Assembly (NCBI RefSeq): GCF_011043545.1
Contig: NZ_JAAKGP010000015.1
Coordinates: forward strand, 1 to 64,000
Direction: 5' to 3'
DNA: 64,000 nucleotides
DNA from: Rhodobacter sp. SGA-6-6
GTDB taxonomy: Bacteria; Pseudomonadota; Alphaproteobacteria; Rhodobacterales; Rhodobacteraceae
The notes beneath the pieces are model-generated. The model was not told the origin of the DNA and did not search any database. It saw only the letters and a program-made list of their open reading frames with translations. Position 1 is the stretch's first letter; each line of letters begins with the position of its first letter. Shown in pieces: positions 1 to 8,379 of the stretch. The position numbers and the translations under genes are program-made.

Positions 1-251
1 CTCCAAAGGGAGACCTGGGGACAGGATCGCCCGCATCCGCTCAGGCCGATTTCGACCGCTTCAGGCTGTGGAACGGCAGATCGCGGGCCCTTGCCGTATC
101 GGTCGGTCAGGTCCAGGATTTCGACGCGATCACCGCCCACCCTGCTCCGGAACCATTGCAGCATCGGGTCGGAAGAGGTGATGAAGCTGTCCCGGCTCTC
201 GCGGATGATCAGCCCGTCGCCCAGCATCTTGCCTTCGTCATTGCACCAACG
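1..251 (-). pseudogene. Aminomethyltransferase (GcvT)-family fragment
   Basis: Translating the minus strand from 251 gives an open stretch beginning RWCNDEGKMLGDGLI and containing VEILDLTDRYGKGP. Both match the shape of the folate-binding aminomethyltransferase/GcvT fold: a CN(D/E)xGK-xxDG segment and a D(V/L)TDxYG-xxxxGP segment. There is no start codon in place, because the reading frame runs straight into transposase sequence at 252. After the GP motif the resemblance fades, as if a few codons were lost, and the window edge cuts the rest. This is best read as the remnant of a larger one-carbon or demethylase gene broken by an insertion. The family assignment rests on motif recognition only. 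Confidence 0.5.
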
Positions 252-252
252 G

Positions 253-552
253 GTCGAGCCCGCCTCGGTCATCAACACCGACCGCTGGCGCAGCTACAAC
301 CACCTCGGAGACTTCGGTTACGCCCATGTCCGCGTCGACCACGGCCGCGACGAATTCGTCCGCAGCGAGGTCCATATCAACGGCATCGAGGCCTTCTGGG
401 GCTACGCCAAGACCCGCCTCGCCCGCTTCCGCGGCATGAACCCGAAGACCTTCCCGCTGCACTTGAAGGAATGCGAGTTCCGATACAACAATCGGGGCAG
501 GAACCTGACGCGGCTCATCCTCAAGATCTGCCGCGAAAACCCGCTCTCCTAG
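253..552 (+). pseudogene. IS1595-family (ISXO2-like) transposase, C-terminal remnant
   Basis: From about 253 the plus strand encodes TDRWRSYNHL, then VHINGIEAFWGYAKTRLA, then FPLHLKECEFRYNNR, ending at a TAG at 550-552. These are the hallmark C-terminal blocks of IS1595-type DDE transposases (catalytic D in the TDxWRSY block, then the HINGIExFW block). Only the last ~100 codons remain. The N-terminal zinc-ribbon half and the first catalytic Asp are missing, and the upstream sequence belongs to another gene on the other strand. An ATG at 91 opens the same frame, but the residues before 253 do not look like transposase. No terminal inverted repeat could be recognised. Confidence 0.7.
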
Positions 553-988
553 TCAAGATCCTCTGCAGTTAACGAGCCTGTGACCGACCTACCCGCTGCT
601 GGTGAAGCCGTGCGGGAAGGGCGGCCCCCGAGCGGCCTGTCGGCCCGGCAGAACGACGGGAAAAGTCGCGAGCCTCGGCGGCCTGACCGTCTGACGCGTC
701 ATGAAGAGGAGGAGCGGAGAACACGCTGTCGGAGGATCATGCCCACGGCCATGGCGGCAGGGCCGGCGACGGAAGACGCGGAAGAAAGGGCGACAGCGGG
801 CTGGCGGCTTGTCGTTGCGCTGGCTGGCTGATCGTCGCGGGAGGGTCGCTGGACGCTGGCTGCCATCGGGGAGCTGGCTGTCTTGCTGCACCGATAGCTA
901 GGCGCCGGGGCGGCGGGGGCCAATGCGACAGCTGCGCTCGACTGTTTCGGTCGGGATTGTCCGCAGGGCGGCCATGCGGCGCTGCCCC
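553..988. other. Intergenic stretch with no recognisable gene
   Basis: This is 436 bp between the transposase remnant and the end of the GntR gene. Open frames exist on both strands, as expected at this GC content, but none has familiar motifs or a convincing ribosome binding site. It may hold decayed insertion-sequence or flanking sequence. I see no tRNA, terminator or repeat in it. Confidence 0.5.
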
Positions 989-1681
989 TCACCTCGGGGC
1001 GATCAGGATGTCCTTCAGCCCGGGCTTGGCGGCGACGGATTCCTCCACCAGGTCCAGCTCGGCCTCGATATGGTCGAAGTGGTGCTCCATCCAGCGGGCC
1101 GCCTCCGCCCCGTCCCCGGCCTCGACCAGGTCGACGATCTTGCGGTGGTCGTCCTGCGGGCAGGTCCGCACGTCGCGGCGCTGGTAGACCGCCAGGATCA
1201 GGTAGGAGCGCGACACCAGCCCGTTCAGGAACTCCCACAGCGCCGGGTTCTGCGCGCATTCGCCCAGCTTGAGGTGGAACTCGCCCGACAGCCGCATCAT
1301 CGGCGCGACCTCGCCGTCGAGGCGGGCCTTGTCCTCCTCGACCAGGATGGCGCGCAGGCCGGCGATCTGCTGCGGGCTGGCGAATTTCGCCGCCTCCCGG
1401 ACCATGTAGCCCTCGACCAGGCGGCGGGCGTCCAGGATGTTGCGCGACTCGATCACGCTCGGCCGCCAGACGAAGGCGCCACGGTTCGGCTCCTGCTTGA
1501 CGATGTGCTCCTTGGCCAGAATCAGCAGGACCTTCCGCACCCTGGCCCGGCTGACGTTGAAAAGCGACGCCAGCGAATCCTCGGTCAGCTTGATCCCGGG
1601 CACCAGCCGCCGTTCGGCGATGGCGCGGCGGATCTCGCGGTAGAGTTCCTGCTCTGCCTCTCCTCCCGACAATTGCGACAT
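989..1681 (-). CDS. GntR-family (FCD) transcriptional regulator, probable purine-island regulator
   Basis: A 230-residue DNA-binding regulator. The N-terminal winged helix (about residues 12-78) contains LTEDSLASLFNVSRARVRK, typical of GntR proteins. The remainder is an all-helical FCD ligand domain ending in HHFDHIEAELDLVEE. I chose the ATG at 1681 because GGTGAGAG lies 5 bases upstream; an ATG at 1696 is also possible. The gene is divergent from the purine transporter operon. Two palindromic sites in the shared 242-bp region, repeated at four other promoters of the island, make it the likely repressor of the whole purine/ureide set and probably of itself. The effector is unknown; a purine or ureide intermediate is an inference. 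Confidence 0.85.
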   Translation of the reverse strand: MSQLSGGEAEQELYREIRRAIAERRLVPGIKLTEDSLASLFNVSRARVRKVLLILAKEHIVKQEPNRGAFVWRPSVIESRNILDARRLVEGYMVREAAKFASPQQIAGLRAILVEEDKARLDGEVAPMMRLSGEFHLKLGECAQNPALWEFLNGLVSRSYLILAVYQRRDVRTCPQDDHRKIVDLVEAGDGAEAARWMEHHFDHIEAELDLVEESVAAKPGLKDILIAPR

Positions 1682-1815
1682 GTTTTCTCTCACCATTCCG
1701 CCGGGCAAAGCCTGCTTTCCCGGCCAAGGACCTAGATACCGCGCATTTCCGCCGGCTGACAAGCTGCCCGGATGCCGCCGGGCCGCCGGCAGATTTTCCG
1801 CGGTTGCACGAGAAA

Positions 1816-1849
1816 TGTGTAGACAACAAGAGAAAATATTGTGCACAAT
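1816..1849. promoter_or_regulatory. Predicted GntR operator pair (divergent gntR/transporter promoter)
   Basis: Two 12-bp sites fit ATTGT-NN-ACAAT: TGTGTAGACAAC at 1816-1827 and the perfect palindrome ATTGTGCACAAT at 1838-1849. Their centres are 22 bp apart, about two helical turns. They lie 75-108 bases upstream of the transporter ATPase and about 135 bases upstream of the regulator gene. The same arrangement occurs at 14184, 17408 and 18974. Confidence 0.75.
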
Positions 1850-1923
1850 TTTTCGAAAGACGAACAGGGAAGCAGGAGCCGGCCGGTATCGGCGATGCGG
1901 CTCCAGGCCAAGAAAGGACGCGA

Positions 1924-3450
1924 ATGCAGCCGTTCCTGAAAGTGGATCAGGTGACGAAGCGATTCCACAAGGTCGTGGCCAACGACCGGGTGAGCTTCGA
2001 CGTGATGCCGGGCGAGATCCACTGCCTTCTGGGCGAGAACGGCGCCGGCAAGTCCACCATCGCCGAATGCATCTACGGTTTCTACAAGCCGGACGAGGGC
2101 ACGATCACCGTCCAGGGGAACCCCGCGGGCCTGACCTCGCCGCGCGACGCCATCGCCCGCGGCATCGGCATGGTGCACCAGCATTTCGTGCTGGTCTCCT
2201 CGATGACCGTGCTGGAGAACATCGTCATCGGCACCGATGCGGCGCGGCCCATCCTCGACCTGAAGGCCGCCGCGGCGCGGATCAGGGAGATCGGCCGGCG
2301 CTACGATGTCGACATCGATCTGGAGGCGCGGATCTGGCAGCTGCCGGTCGGCCAGCAGCAATGGGTCGAGATCCTGAAGGCGCTGTTCCAGGGCGCCCGC
2401 CTGCTGATCATGGACGAGCCGACGGCGGTGCTGACCCCGCAGGAGGCGCGGCGGCTGTTCCAGATCTTCCGCGAGATGACGGCGGACGGCCTGTCGGTCA
2501 TCCTGATCAGCCACAAGTTCGACGACGTGATGCAGTCCGACCGGGTGACGGTGCTGCGCCGGGCCAAGGTGATCGGCACGGTGAACACCCGCGAGACCAC
2601 CAAGGAGGCGCTGACCAACATGATGGTCGGCCGGTCGGTCGAGCTGCGGGTCAAGCGCGACGAACACCCCCGCGGCGCGCCGGTGCTGGAGGTGCGCGAC
2701 CTGCGGGCCGCGAACGACTTCGGCACCGAGAAGCTGTCGGGCATCGACCTCACCGTCCACCGGGGCGAGATCGTCGGCATCGCCGGCGTCGCCGGCAACG
2801 GCCAGGGCGAGCTGTTCGAGGCGCTGATCGGCGCGCGCAAAACCCGCGGCGGCAGCATCCGGCTGGACGGCGCCGACATCACCGGCCGCAGCCCGGCCGA
2901 GATCCAGCGCATGGGGATGGGCTACATCCCCGACGACCGCTTCGCCGACGGGCTGGTCGGCGACTACGACATCCAGAGCAACCTGATCCTCGGCCACCAC
3001 CGCCGCGAACCCTTCGCCCGCCGCGGCCTGCTGCAGTTCCGCGCCATCCGCGACTTCGCCCGCAAGGCCATCGAAGAGCTGGAGATCAAGGCCCCGTCCG
3101 AGACCACGCGCACCCGCAGCCTGTCGGGCGGCAATGCGCAGAAGGTGATCGTCGCGCGCGAATTCGCCCAGGCGACCAAGGTGATCCTGGCCAACCAGCC
3201 CTCGCGCGGGCTGGACGTGGGGGTGATCGAATACATGCACGAGCGGCTGCTGGAGAAGCGCCGCAACGACTTCGGCATCCTTCTCGCCTCCGAGGAACTG
3301 GACGAGCTGCTCGGCCTCGCCGACCGGATCGTGGTGATCTTCAAGGGCCGCATCCTGGGCGAGTTCGCCGCCGGGACGGCCGACATCGAACGGATCGGTC
3401 TCTTGATGGCGGGCCAGGAGACGGCGGGCAAGGCGGAGGAAATTTCCTGA
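1924..3450 (+). CDS. BMP-type ABC importer, double ATPase subunit (purine/nucleoside uptake)
   Basis: A 508-residue cytoplasmic ATPase with two fused nucleotide-binding domains, as in sugar and nucleoside (YufO/NupO-like) importers. The first half has Walker A GENGAGKS near residue 40 and Walker B LLIMDEP. The second has the degenerate GVAGNGQGE loop and the signature LSGGNAQKV, followed by LANQPSRGLD. The ATG at 1924 is preferred because AAAGGA lies just upstream, and the longer frame from 1804 runs through the operator sites. It is the first gene of an operon with two permeases (TGATG overlaps) and urate-degrading enzymes. The substrate is inferred from context to be a purine, nucleoside or ureide. 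Confidence 0.88.
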   Translation: MQPFLKVDQVTKRFHKVVANDRVSFDVMPGEIHCLLGENGAGKSTIAECIYGFYKPDEGTITVQGNPAGLTSPRDAIARGIGMVHQHFVLVSSMTVLENIVIGTDAARPILDLKAAAARIREIGRRYDVDIDLEARIWQLPVGQQQWVEILKALFQGARLLIMDEPTAVLTPQEARRLFQIFREMTADGLSVILISHKFDDVMQSDRVTVLRRAKVIGTVNTRETTKEALTNMMVGRSVELRVKRDEHPRGAPVLEVRDLRAANDFGTEKLSGIDLTVHRGEIVGIAGVAGNGQGELFEALIGARKTRGGSIRLDGADITGRSPAEIQRMGMGYIPDDRFADGLVGDYDIQSNLILGHHRREPFARRGLLQFRAIRDFARKAIEELEIKAPSETTRTRSLSGGNAQKVIVAREFAQATKVILANQPSRGLDVGVIEYMHERLLEKRRNDFGILLASEELDELLGLADRIVVIFKGRILGEFAAGTADIERIGLLMAGQETAGKAEEIS

Positions 3451-4508
3451 TGGGACTGCGTCTCGAACCCCGGCTGGCCCCGAGCGCCCGCTGGCAGGCC
3501 GTGTCGGTGGCCGTGGCGCTGCTGGCCGCGCTGGCAGTCAGCGCGCTGCTGCTGGAAAGCGCCGGAACCGATGTCGGGGTGGCCTTCGCCGCCATCCTCG
3601 ACGGCGCCTTCGGCGGGCTGCGGACGACGGCGAAGACGCTGGCCAAGGCGACGCCGATGATCCTGACCGGCCTTGCCATCACCGTCGCCTTCCGCGCCAA
3701 GGTCTGGAACATCGGCGCCGAGGGCCAGCTCTTCGCCGGGGCGATGGCCTCCTACTGGCTCTACACCCTGACCGGCCCTGCCCTGGGCATGGCGCTGCTG
3801 CCCCTGCTCTTCGCGGCGGGCTTCGTGGGCGGCGGGCTCTACGGCGGGCTGGCGGGCTGGCTGCGGTCGGCCTTCCGGGTCAACGAGGTGCTGACCACGG
3901 TGATGCTGAACTACGTCATCCTCTACCTGCTGTCCTTCCTGCTGGTCGGGCCCTGGCGCGACCAGAGCAGCTTCTACCAGCAGTCCGAGCGCATCGACCG
4001 GGCGGCCTGGCTGCCCGACCTCTGGGCGCCGGGCAAGCTGCACCTGGGCTTCCTGGTTGCCATCCTCGCCGCCGTCGCCATCCATGTGGTGATGAACCGC
4101 AGCTGGTTCGGCTACGAGGTCAAGGCCGTCGGCCTGAACGCCCGCGCCGCCCGCTTCAAGGGCATCAACGTCGAACGGACCGCGGTCGCGGTGATGGTCC
4201 TCAGCGGCGGGCTGGCCGGGCTGGCCGGGATGATCCAGGTCTTCGGCGTCAACCACCGGCTGGAATCCGACATCTCGCTCGGCTTCGGCTTCACCGGCAT
4301 CATCATCGCGGTGCTGGCGATGCTGCGGCCGGGCTGGGTGGTCTTCGTCGCCATCCTGTTCGGCGGCTTCGAGAACGGCGGCATCAAGATGCAGGTCGCC
4401 ACCGGCGCGCCGAGCGCGATCGTCTCGGCGATCGAGGCGATCACGCTGCTGTTCTTCCTGACCGCCGCCGCCCTGACCCGTTTCCGCATCGTCTGGAGGA
4501 GCACCTGA
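3450..4508 (+). CDS. BMP-type ABC importer, permease 1
   Basis: A 352-residue inner-membrane permease of the BPD_transp_2 (YufP/NupP-like) family. An N-terminal membrane segment (VAVALLAALAVSALLL) is followed by a periplasmic stretch and about eight more hydrophobic helices. The family hallmark KVWNIGAEGQLFAGAM is present near residue 85, with a second conserved block VGLNARAARFKGI. Its ATG overlaps the stop of the ATPase gene by one base (TGATG), and GGAGG lies upstream, so translation is probably coupled. The next permease overlaps in the same way. Confidence 0.87.
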   Translation: MGLRLEPRLAPSARWQAVSVAVALLAALAVSALLLESAGTDVGVAFAAILDGAFGGLRTTAKTLAKATPMILTGLAITVAFRAKVWNIGAEGQLFAGAMASYWLYTLTGPALGMALLPLLFAAGFVGGGLYGGLAGWLRSAFRVNEVLTTVMLNYVILYLLSFLLVGPWRDQSSFYQQSERIDRAAWLPDLWAPGKLHLGFLVAILAAVAIHVVMNRSWFGYEVKAVGLNARAARFKGINVERTAVAVMVLSGGLAGLAGMIQVFGVNHRLESDISLGFGFTGIIIAVLAMLRPGWVVFVAILFGGFENGGIKMQVATGAPSAIVSAIEAITLLFFLTAAALTRFRIVWRST

Positions 4509-5458
4509 TGGGCGACCTGTTCACCGACACCATCGTCATCAGTGTTCTGGCCGCGACGATCCGCATCGCCACGCCGCTGATCCTGGCCGCCCTGGGCGAA
4601 TTGATCGCCGAGCGGGCGGGCATCCTGAACCTCGGGGTGGAGGGCACGATGCTGATGGCGGCCTTCGCGGCCTTCATCGGCGCCTATGCCACCGGGTCGA
4701 CGCTGATGGCGCTGCTGCTGGCGGTGCTGGCCGGCATGGCGATGTCCTTCATCATGGTGTTCATGGCCGCCACGCTGAAGGTCGAGCAGGTGGTGACGGG
4801 GCTGGCGCTGAACCTGCTGGCGGCGGGGATGTCGCTCTATCTCTACAAGGCCTTCTTCGCGGTCGAGGGGCAGGCGATGCCGACTGTCGCGGTGATGCCG
4901 GTGGCGCCGATCCCCTTCCTGAGCGAGATCCCCTACATCGGACCGATCCTCTTCACCCAGAAGGTGCTGACCTATGTCGCCCTCCTGATGGTGCCGGTGG
5001 TCTGGTTCTTCCTCTACCGCACCAAATACGGGCTGGAGATCCGCTGCCTGGGCGAGAATCCCAAGGCCATCGACACCAAGGGGATGAGCGTCTCGCTGCG
5101 CCAGTATGGCGCGGTGATGGCCGGCGGCGCGCTTTGCGGCCTGGCCGGGGCCTTCGTCACCATCGGCTCCTCGGCCCGCTTCGTTCCCGACATCACCAAC
5201 GGCCGGGGCTGGCTGGCACTGGTCATCGTCATCGCCGCCAACTGGCGGCCAAGCGGCATCCTGATCGCGGCGCTGGTCTTCGCCTTCCTCGACGCGCTGC
5301 AACTGCAGATCCAGGGGATCGGCGTGCAGATGCCCTACCAGATCTTCCTCGCCCTGCCCTATGTTCTGGCCATCGTGCTGATGGTGCTGAAAAGCCGCCG
5401 CGGCCGCTCGGAAGAGCCCGCCCGGCTGGGCGTGCCCTATTTCCGCGGCGAGAGATGA
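4508..5458 (+). CDS. BMP-type ABC importer, permease 2
   Basis: A 316-residue hydrophobic permease that pairs with the preceding subunit (YufQ/NupQ-like). It has the conserved LGELIAERAGILNLGVEGTM block at about residues 24-43 and GLEIRCLGENPKAIDTKG near the middle, the cytoplasmic coupling region. Together the two permeases form the membrane channel fed by the binding protein encoded at 9243. It begins in a TGATG overlap with permease 1 and is followed after 19 bases by the racemase-like gene. Confidence 0.87.
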   Translation: MGDLFTDTIVISVLAATIRIATPLILAALGELIAERAGILNLGVEGTMLMAAFAAFIGAYATGSTLMALLLAVLAGMAMSFIMVFMAATLKVEQVVTGLALNLLAAGMSLYLYKAFFAVEGQAMPTVAVMPVAPIPFLSEIPYIGPILFTQKVLTYVALLMVPVVWFFLYRTKYGLEIRCLGENPKAIDTKGMSVSLRQYGAVMAGGALCGLAGAFVTIGSSARFVPDITNGRGWLALVIVIAANWRPSGILIAALVFAFLDALQLQIQGIGVQMPYQIFLALPYVLAIVLMVLKSRRGRSEEPARLGVPYFRGER

Positions 5459-5477
5459 CCGCCAGACCGGACCAAGC

Positions 5478-6254
5478 ATGAAAATCCTCGTCCTCAATCC
5501 CAACACCAGCCAGTTCGTCACCGACCGCGTGGTCGAGACCGCCCGCGCCGCCGCCGGGCCGGAGTGCCGGGTGACCGGCGTCACCGGCCGCCGCGGCCCG
5601 CCCATCGTCGGCACAAGGTCGGAATGCGCGATGGCCGCGGCCGAGGCGCTGGACCTCGCGGCCGAACATGCCGGCGATGCCGACGGCATCCTGCTGGCGA
5701 TCTCCTTCGACACCGGCCTCGACGCGCTGCGCGAGATGCTGCCCATCCCCGTCGTCGGGATGAGCGAGGCCGGGATGCTGGCGGCGATGACCGTCGCGCG
5801 GCGCTTCTCGCTGCTGACCTTCGGCAACCGCGCGGTGCCGATCTACGAGGAGCTGGTCGCCCATTACGGCTGGACCGGCCGTTCGGCCGGGGTGCTGTCG
5901 CTGCCGCCGCTGACCGAGGCGCAGCTGCGCGACACGGCGCTGGTGCTGCCCGACCTCGCCGCGGCGATCGCCGCCGCCGCGGACCGCGGCACCGAGGCGG
6001 TGGTGCTGGCCGGCGCGGTCTTCGCCGGGCTGACCGACCGCCTGCGCGACAGCGTGCCCATCCCGGTGATCGACGGCGTAGTGGCGGCCGTGCACCAGCT
6101 GCGGATGCTGCACGCGCTGGCCCCGGCCAAGCCCATGGCCGGCAGCCTGGCCTTCCCGCCCGCCAAGCCGCTTGCGGGGATGTCCCCCGCCCTCACCCGC
6201 CGGTTCCAGGACTTCCCGGCACCGCCCCCCCGCGACAACGGAAAACCGAAATGA
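5478..6254 (+). CDS. Asp/Glu/hydantoin racemase-superfamily protein lacking the usual cysteines
   Basis: A 258-residue cytoplasmic protein that begins MKILVLNPNTS, the N-terminal signature of hydantoin/allantoin racemases. Its placement before urate oxidase and allantoinase suggests allantoin racemization or another ureide step. Family enzymes use two cysteines, one in an xACF/xDPG-type strand and one in an LGC-type strand. Here the matching segments read LLAISFDTG (about residues 72-80) and VVLAGAVFAG (about 175-185), with no cysteine in either. The only cysteines, 30 and 50, fall elsewhere. The activity is therefore uncertain: it may be a divergent isomerase or a non-racemase member. It overlaps the next gene by ATGA. 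Confidence 0.7.
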   Translation: MKILVLNPNTSQFVTDRVVETARAAAGPECRVTGVTGRRGPPIVGTRSECAMAAAEALDLAAEHAGDADGILLAISFDTGLDALREMLPIPVVGMSEAGMLAAMTVARRFSLLTFGNRAVPIYEELVAHYGWTGRSAGVLSLPPLTEAQLRDTALVLPDLAAAIAAAADRGTEAVVLAGAVFAGLTDRLRDSVPIPVIDGVVAAVHQLRMLHALAPAKPMAGSLAFPPAKPLAGMSPALTRRFQDFPAPPPRDNGKPK

Positions 6255-7447
6255 ACATTCTGATCGAGTGGCTGGGCATCCTCGGCCGGTGGGCCCATGT
6301 CCTGTTCGCCATCACCTGGATCGGGACCTCCTTCTATTTCAACTGGCTCGACCTGTCCGAGCGCAAGCCGAAGGCCCCGACGCTGAAGCCCAACGTCGAG
6401 GGCGAGGTGCACGAGATGCACGGCGGCAGCTTCTACTACCACGAACGTTTCTGGCCGACCGGGGACAACCCCCGCACGCTGGCGCATTCCGGCCCGGCGC
6501 AGTTCACCTTCCTGACCGGGCTGTTCCTGGTCGCCTATTTCTACTGGCGCGGGCCTTCGGTCTACCTGATCCCGCCCGGCTCGGCCCTGACCGTGGTCGA
6601 GGCGGTGATCCTCAGCGGCCTTGCCCTGCTGCTGCCCTGGCTGATCTACCACCAGACCTGCAAGCGGGTGCAGTCCGACACCGCCGTCCTGTGCGCCATG
6701 GCGGTGGTGGTCACCGTCGCCAGCTTCGTGCTGACCCGGGTCTTCAACCCGCCGGCCGCCTTCGTCCATGTCGGCGCGATGCTGGGCACAATCATGGCGG
6801 CGAACGTGCAATACGTCATCATCCCCAACCATATCCGGATGCGCCGGCAGGTGCAGGCGGGGCAAGAGGTGGACCTGACCTTCCACAAGCTGGCCAAGCG
6901 CCGGTCGCAGCACAACAACTACATGACGCTGCCGGTGCTGTTCGGGATGCTCAGCGCGCATTTCCCGCTGGCGACCTCCAGCGAACTGTCCTGGGCGATC
7001 CTGGTGCTGGTGATGGCGGCGCTCTTCACCCTGCGCCACTACCGCAACGTCCAGCTGCGGACCGACCGCAAGCCGCGGGCCCTGCTGGGGCTGGCGGGCG
7101 CGCTGCTGGCCTGCGGCATCGGGCTCAGCTTCGTGCCCCGCACCGCGGCGGTGGAGGACAGGTCCGCCCTTTCCGCCGCCGATGCCCGCATCCACGACAT
7201 CGTGCAGACCCGCTGCGCCGTCTGCCACGCCACCACGCCCAGCTTCGACGGCTTCACCGTGGCGCCGAACGGCGTCCATCTGGAGACCATGGCCGAGATC
7301 GAGGTGCGCAAGGACCAGATCATGACCCTCGCCATCGCCAGCGACCTGATGCCCCCCGGCAACCTGACCGAGATGACCGACGCCGAGCGCAGGGAACTGG
7401 CCGACTGGCTGGCGGCCAGGGGCGCCGTCACCCTGGACCTGGAGTAG
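6251..7447 (+). CDS. puuD: Membrane urate oxidase (urate hydroxylase) PuuD with C-terminal cytochrome c domain
   Basis: A 398-residue membrane protein that oxidises urate to 5-hydroxyisourate and is expected to pass electrons to the respiratory chain. The N-terminal ~300 residues hold about eight hydrophobic helices, with family-typical WAHVLFAITWIGTSFYFNW at the start and YVIIPNHIRMRRQ in the middle. A haem c motif CAVCH sits at residues 322-326 and is followed by a likely methionine ligand in DLMPPGNLT. Unlike soluble uricase, this type depends on its cytochrome domain. It lies in the operon between the racemase-like gene and allantoinase; the ATG at 6251 overlaps the previous stop. Confidence 0.9.
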   Translation: MNILIEWLGILGRWAHVLFAITWIGTSFYFNWLDLSERKPKAPTLKPNVEGEVHEMHGGSFYYHERFWPTGDNPRTLAHSGPAQFTFLTGLFLVAYFYWRGPSVYLIPPGSALTVVEAVILSGLALLLPWLIYHQTCKRVQSDTAVLCAMAVVVTVASFVLTRVFNPPAAFVHVGAMLGTIMAANVQYVIIPNHIRMRRQVQAGQEVDLTFHKLAKRRSQHNNYMTLPVLFGMLSAHFPLATSSELSWAILVLVMAALFTLRHYRNVQLRTDRKPRALLGLAGALLACGIGLSFVPRTAAVEDRSALSAADARIHDIVQTRCAVCHATTPSFDGFTVAPNGVHLETMAEIEVRKDQIMTLAIASDLMPPGNLTEMTDAERRELADWLAARGAVTLDLE

Positions 7448-7449
7448 AC

Positions 7450-8379
7450 ATGGACCCCGTTCCCTATCCGCGCGACATGGTCGGCTACGGCCCGATGCCG
7501 CCGCAGCCCCTCTGGCCGGGCAAGGCGCGACTCGCACTGAACTTCGTGGTGAACTACGAGGAGGGCGGCGAGAACTGCGTCCTGCACGGCGACCCGGCCT
7601 CCGAAGCCTACCTGACCGAGATCGTCGGCACCGCCCCCCTGCCCGGCCAGCGCAACCCGACCATCGAGTCGCTCTACGAATTCGGCAGCCGGGTCGGGGT
7701 CTGGCGGCTGCTGTCGCTGTTCGCCGCGCATGGGCTGCCCTTCACCGCCTTCGCCGTCGGCATGGCGCTGGAGCGTAACCCCGAGGTCGCCCGCCGCATG
7801 GCCGCCGAGGGGCACGAGATCGCCAGCCACGGCTGGCGCTGGATCGACTACCGCGACATCGACGAGGCGACCGAGCGCGACCACATGCAGCGCGCCATCC
7901 GCCTGATCCGCGACCTGACCGGCCAGCGCCCGCTGGGCTGGTATACCGGCCGCATCAGCGCGCAGACCGCCCGGCTGGTGGCCGAGGAGGGCGGCTTCCT
8001 CTACCACTCCGACAGCTATGCCGACGAACTGCCCTATTGGGAGCGGATCGGCGCGGCCGGGAACCTGGTGGTGCCCTATACGCTCGACGTCAACGACATG
8101 AAGTTCGGCGGCTACCAGGGCTTCAACTCGGGCGACCAGTTCTTCACCTACCTGAAGGACAGCTTCGACTGGCTTTACCGCGAGGGCGCGACCACGCCGC
8201 GGATGATGTCGGTGGGCCTGCATTGCCGCATCGCCGGGCGGCCCGGCCGGATCGCGGCGCTGGACCGTTTCCTGACCCATGTGCGCCGGCACCCCGATGT
8301 CTGGGTCTGCCGGCGCGACGAGATCGCCCGCCACTGGCGGGCCACCCATCCCCTTTCTCCAATCCAGGCAGCGACATGA
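7450..8379 (+). CDS. puuE: Allantoinase PuuE (polysaccharide-deacetylase-like fold)
   Basis: A 309-residue enzyme expected to hydrolyse allantoin to allantoate. It is of the cofactor-light PuuE type, not the zinc amidohydrolase type. Recognisable segments are DMVGYGPMPPQPLWPGKARL near the start, the NodB-fold motif GHEIASHGWRWIDY, and SDSYADELPYW with VPYTLDVNDMKF. In some relatives this enzyme is fused to OHCU decarboxylase; here no such domain is attached. The ATG at 7450 follows the PuuD stop by two bases, and the downstream cupin gene overlaps by ATGA. Confidence 0.9.
   Translation: MDPVPYPRDMVGYGPMPPQPLWPGKARLALNFVVNYEEGGENCVLHGDPASEAYLTEIVGTAPLPGQRNPTIESLYEFGSRVGVWRLLSLFAAHGLPFTAFAVGMALERNPEVARRMAAEGHEIASHGWRWIDYRDIDEATERDHMQRAIRLIRDLTGQRPLGWYTGRISAQTARLVAEEGGFLYHSDSYADELPYWERIGAAGNLVVPYTLDVNDMKFGGYQGFNSGDQFFTYLKDSFDWLYREGATTPRMMSVGLHCRIAGRPGRIAALDRFLTHVRRHPDVWVCRRDEIARHWRATHPLSPIQAAT

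Noticed and set aside
699-1829. Long minus-strand frame overlapping the GntR gene
   Set aside because: It is a GC-rich shadow frame. The GntR/FCD motifs lie in the other minus-strand frame, and the extra residues are Arg/Gly/Pro-rich without any motif.
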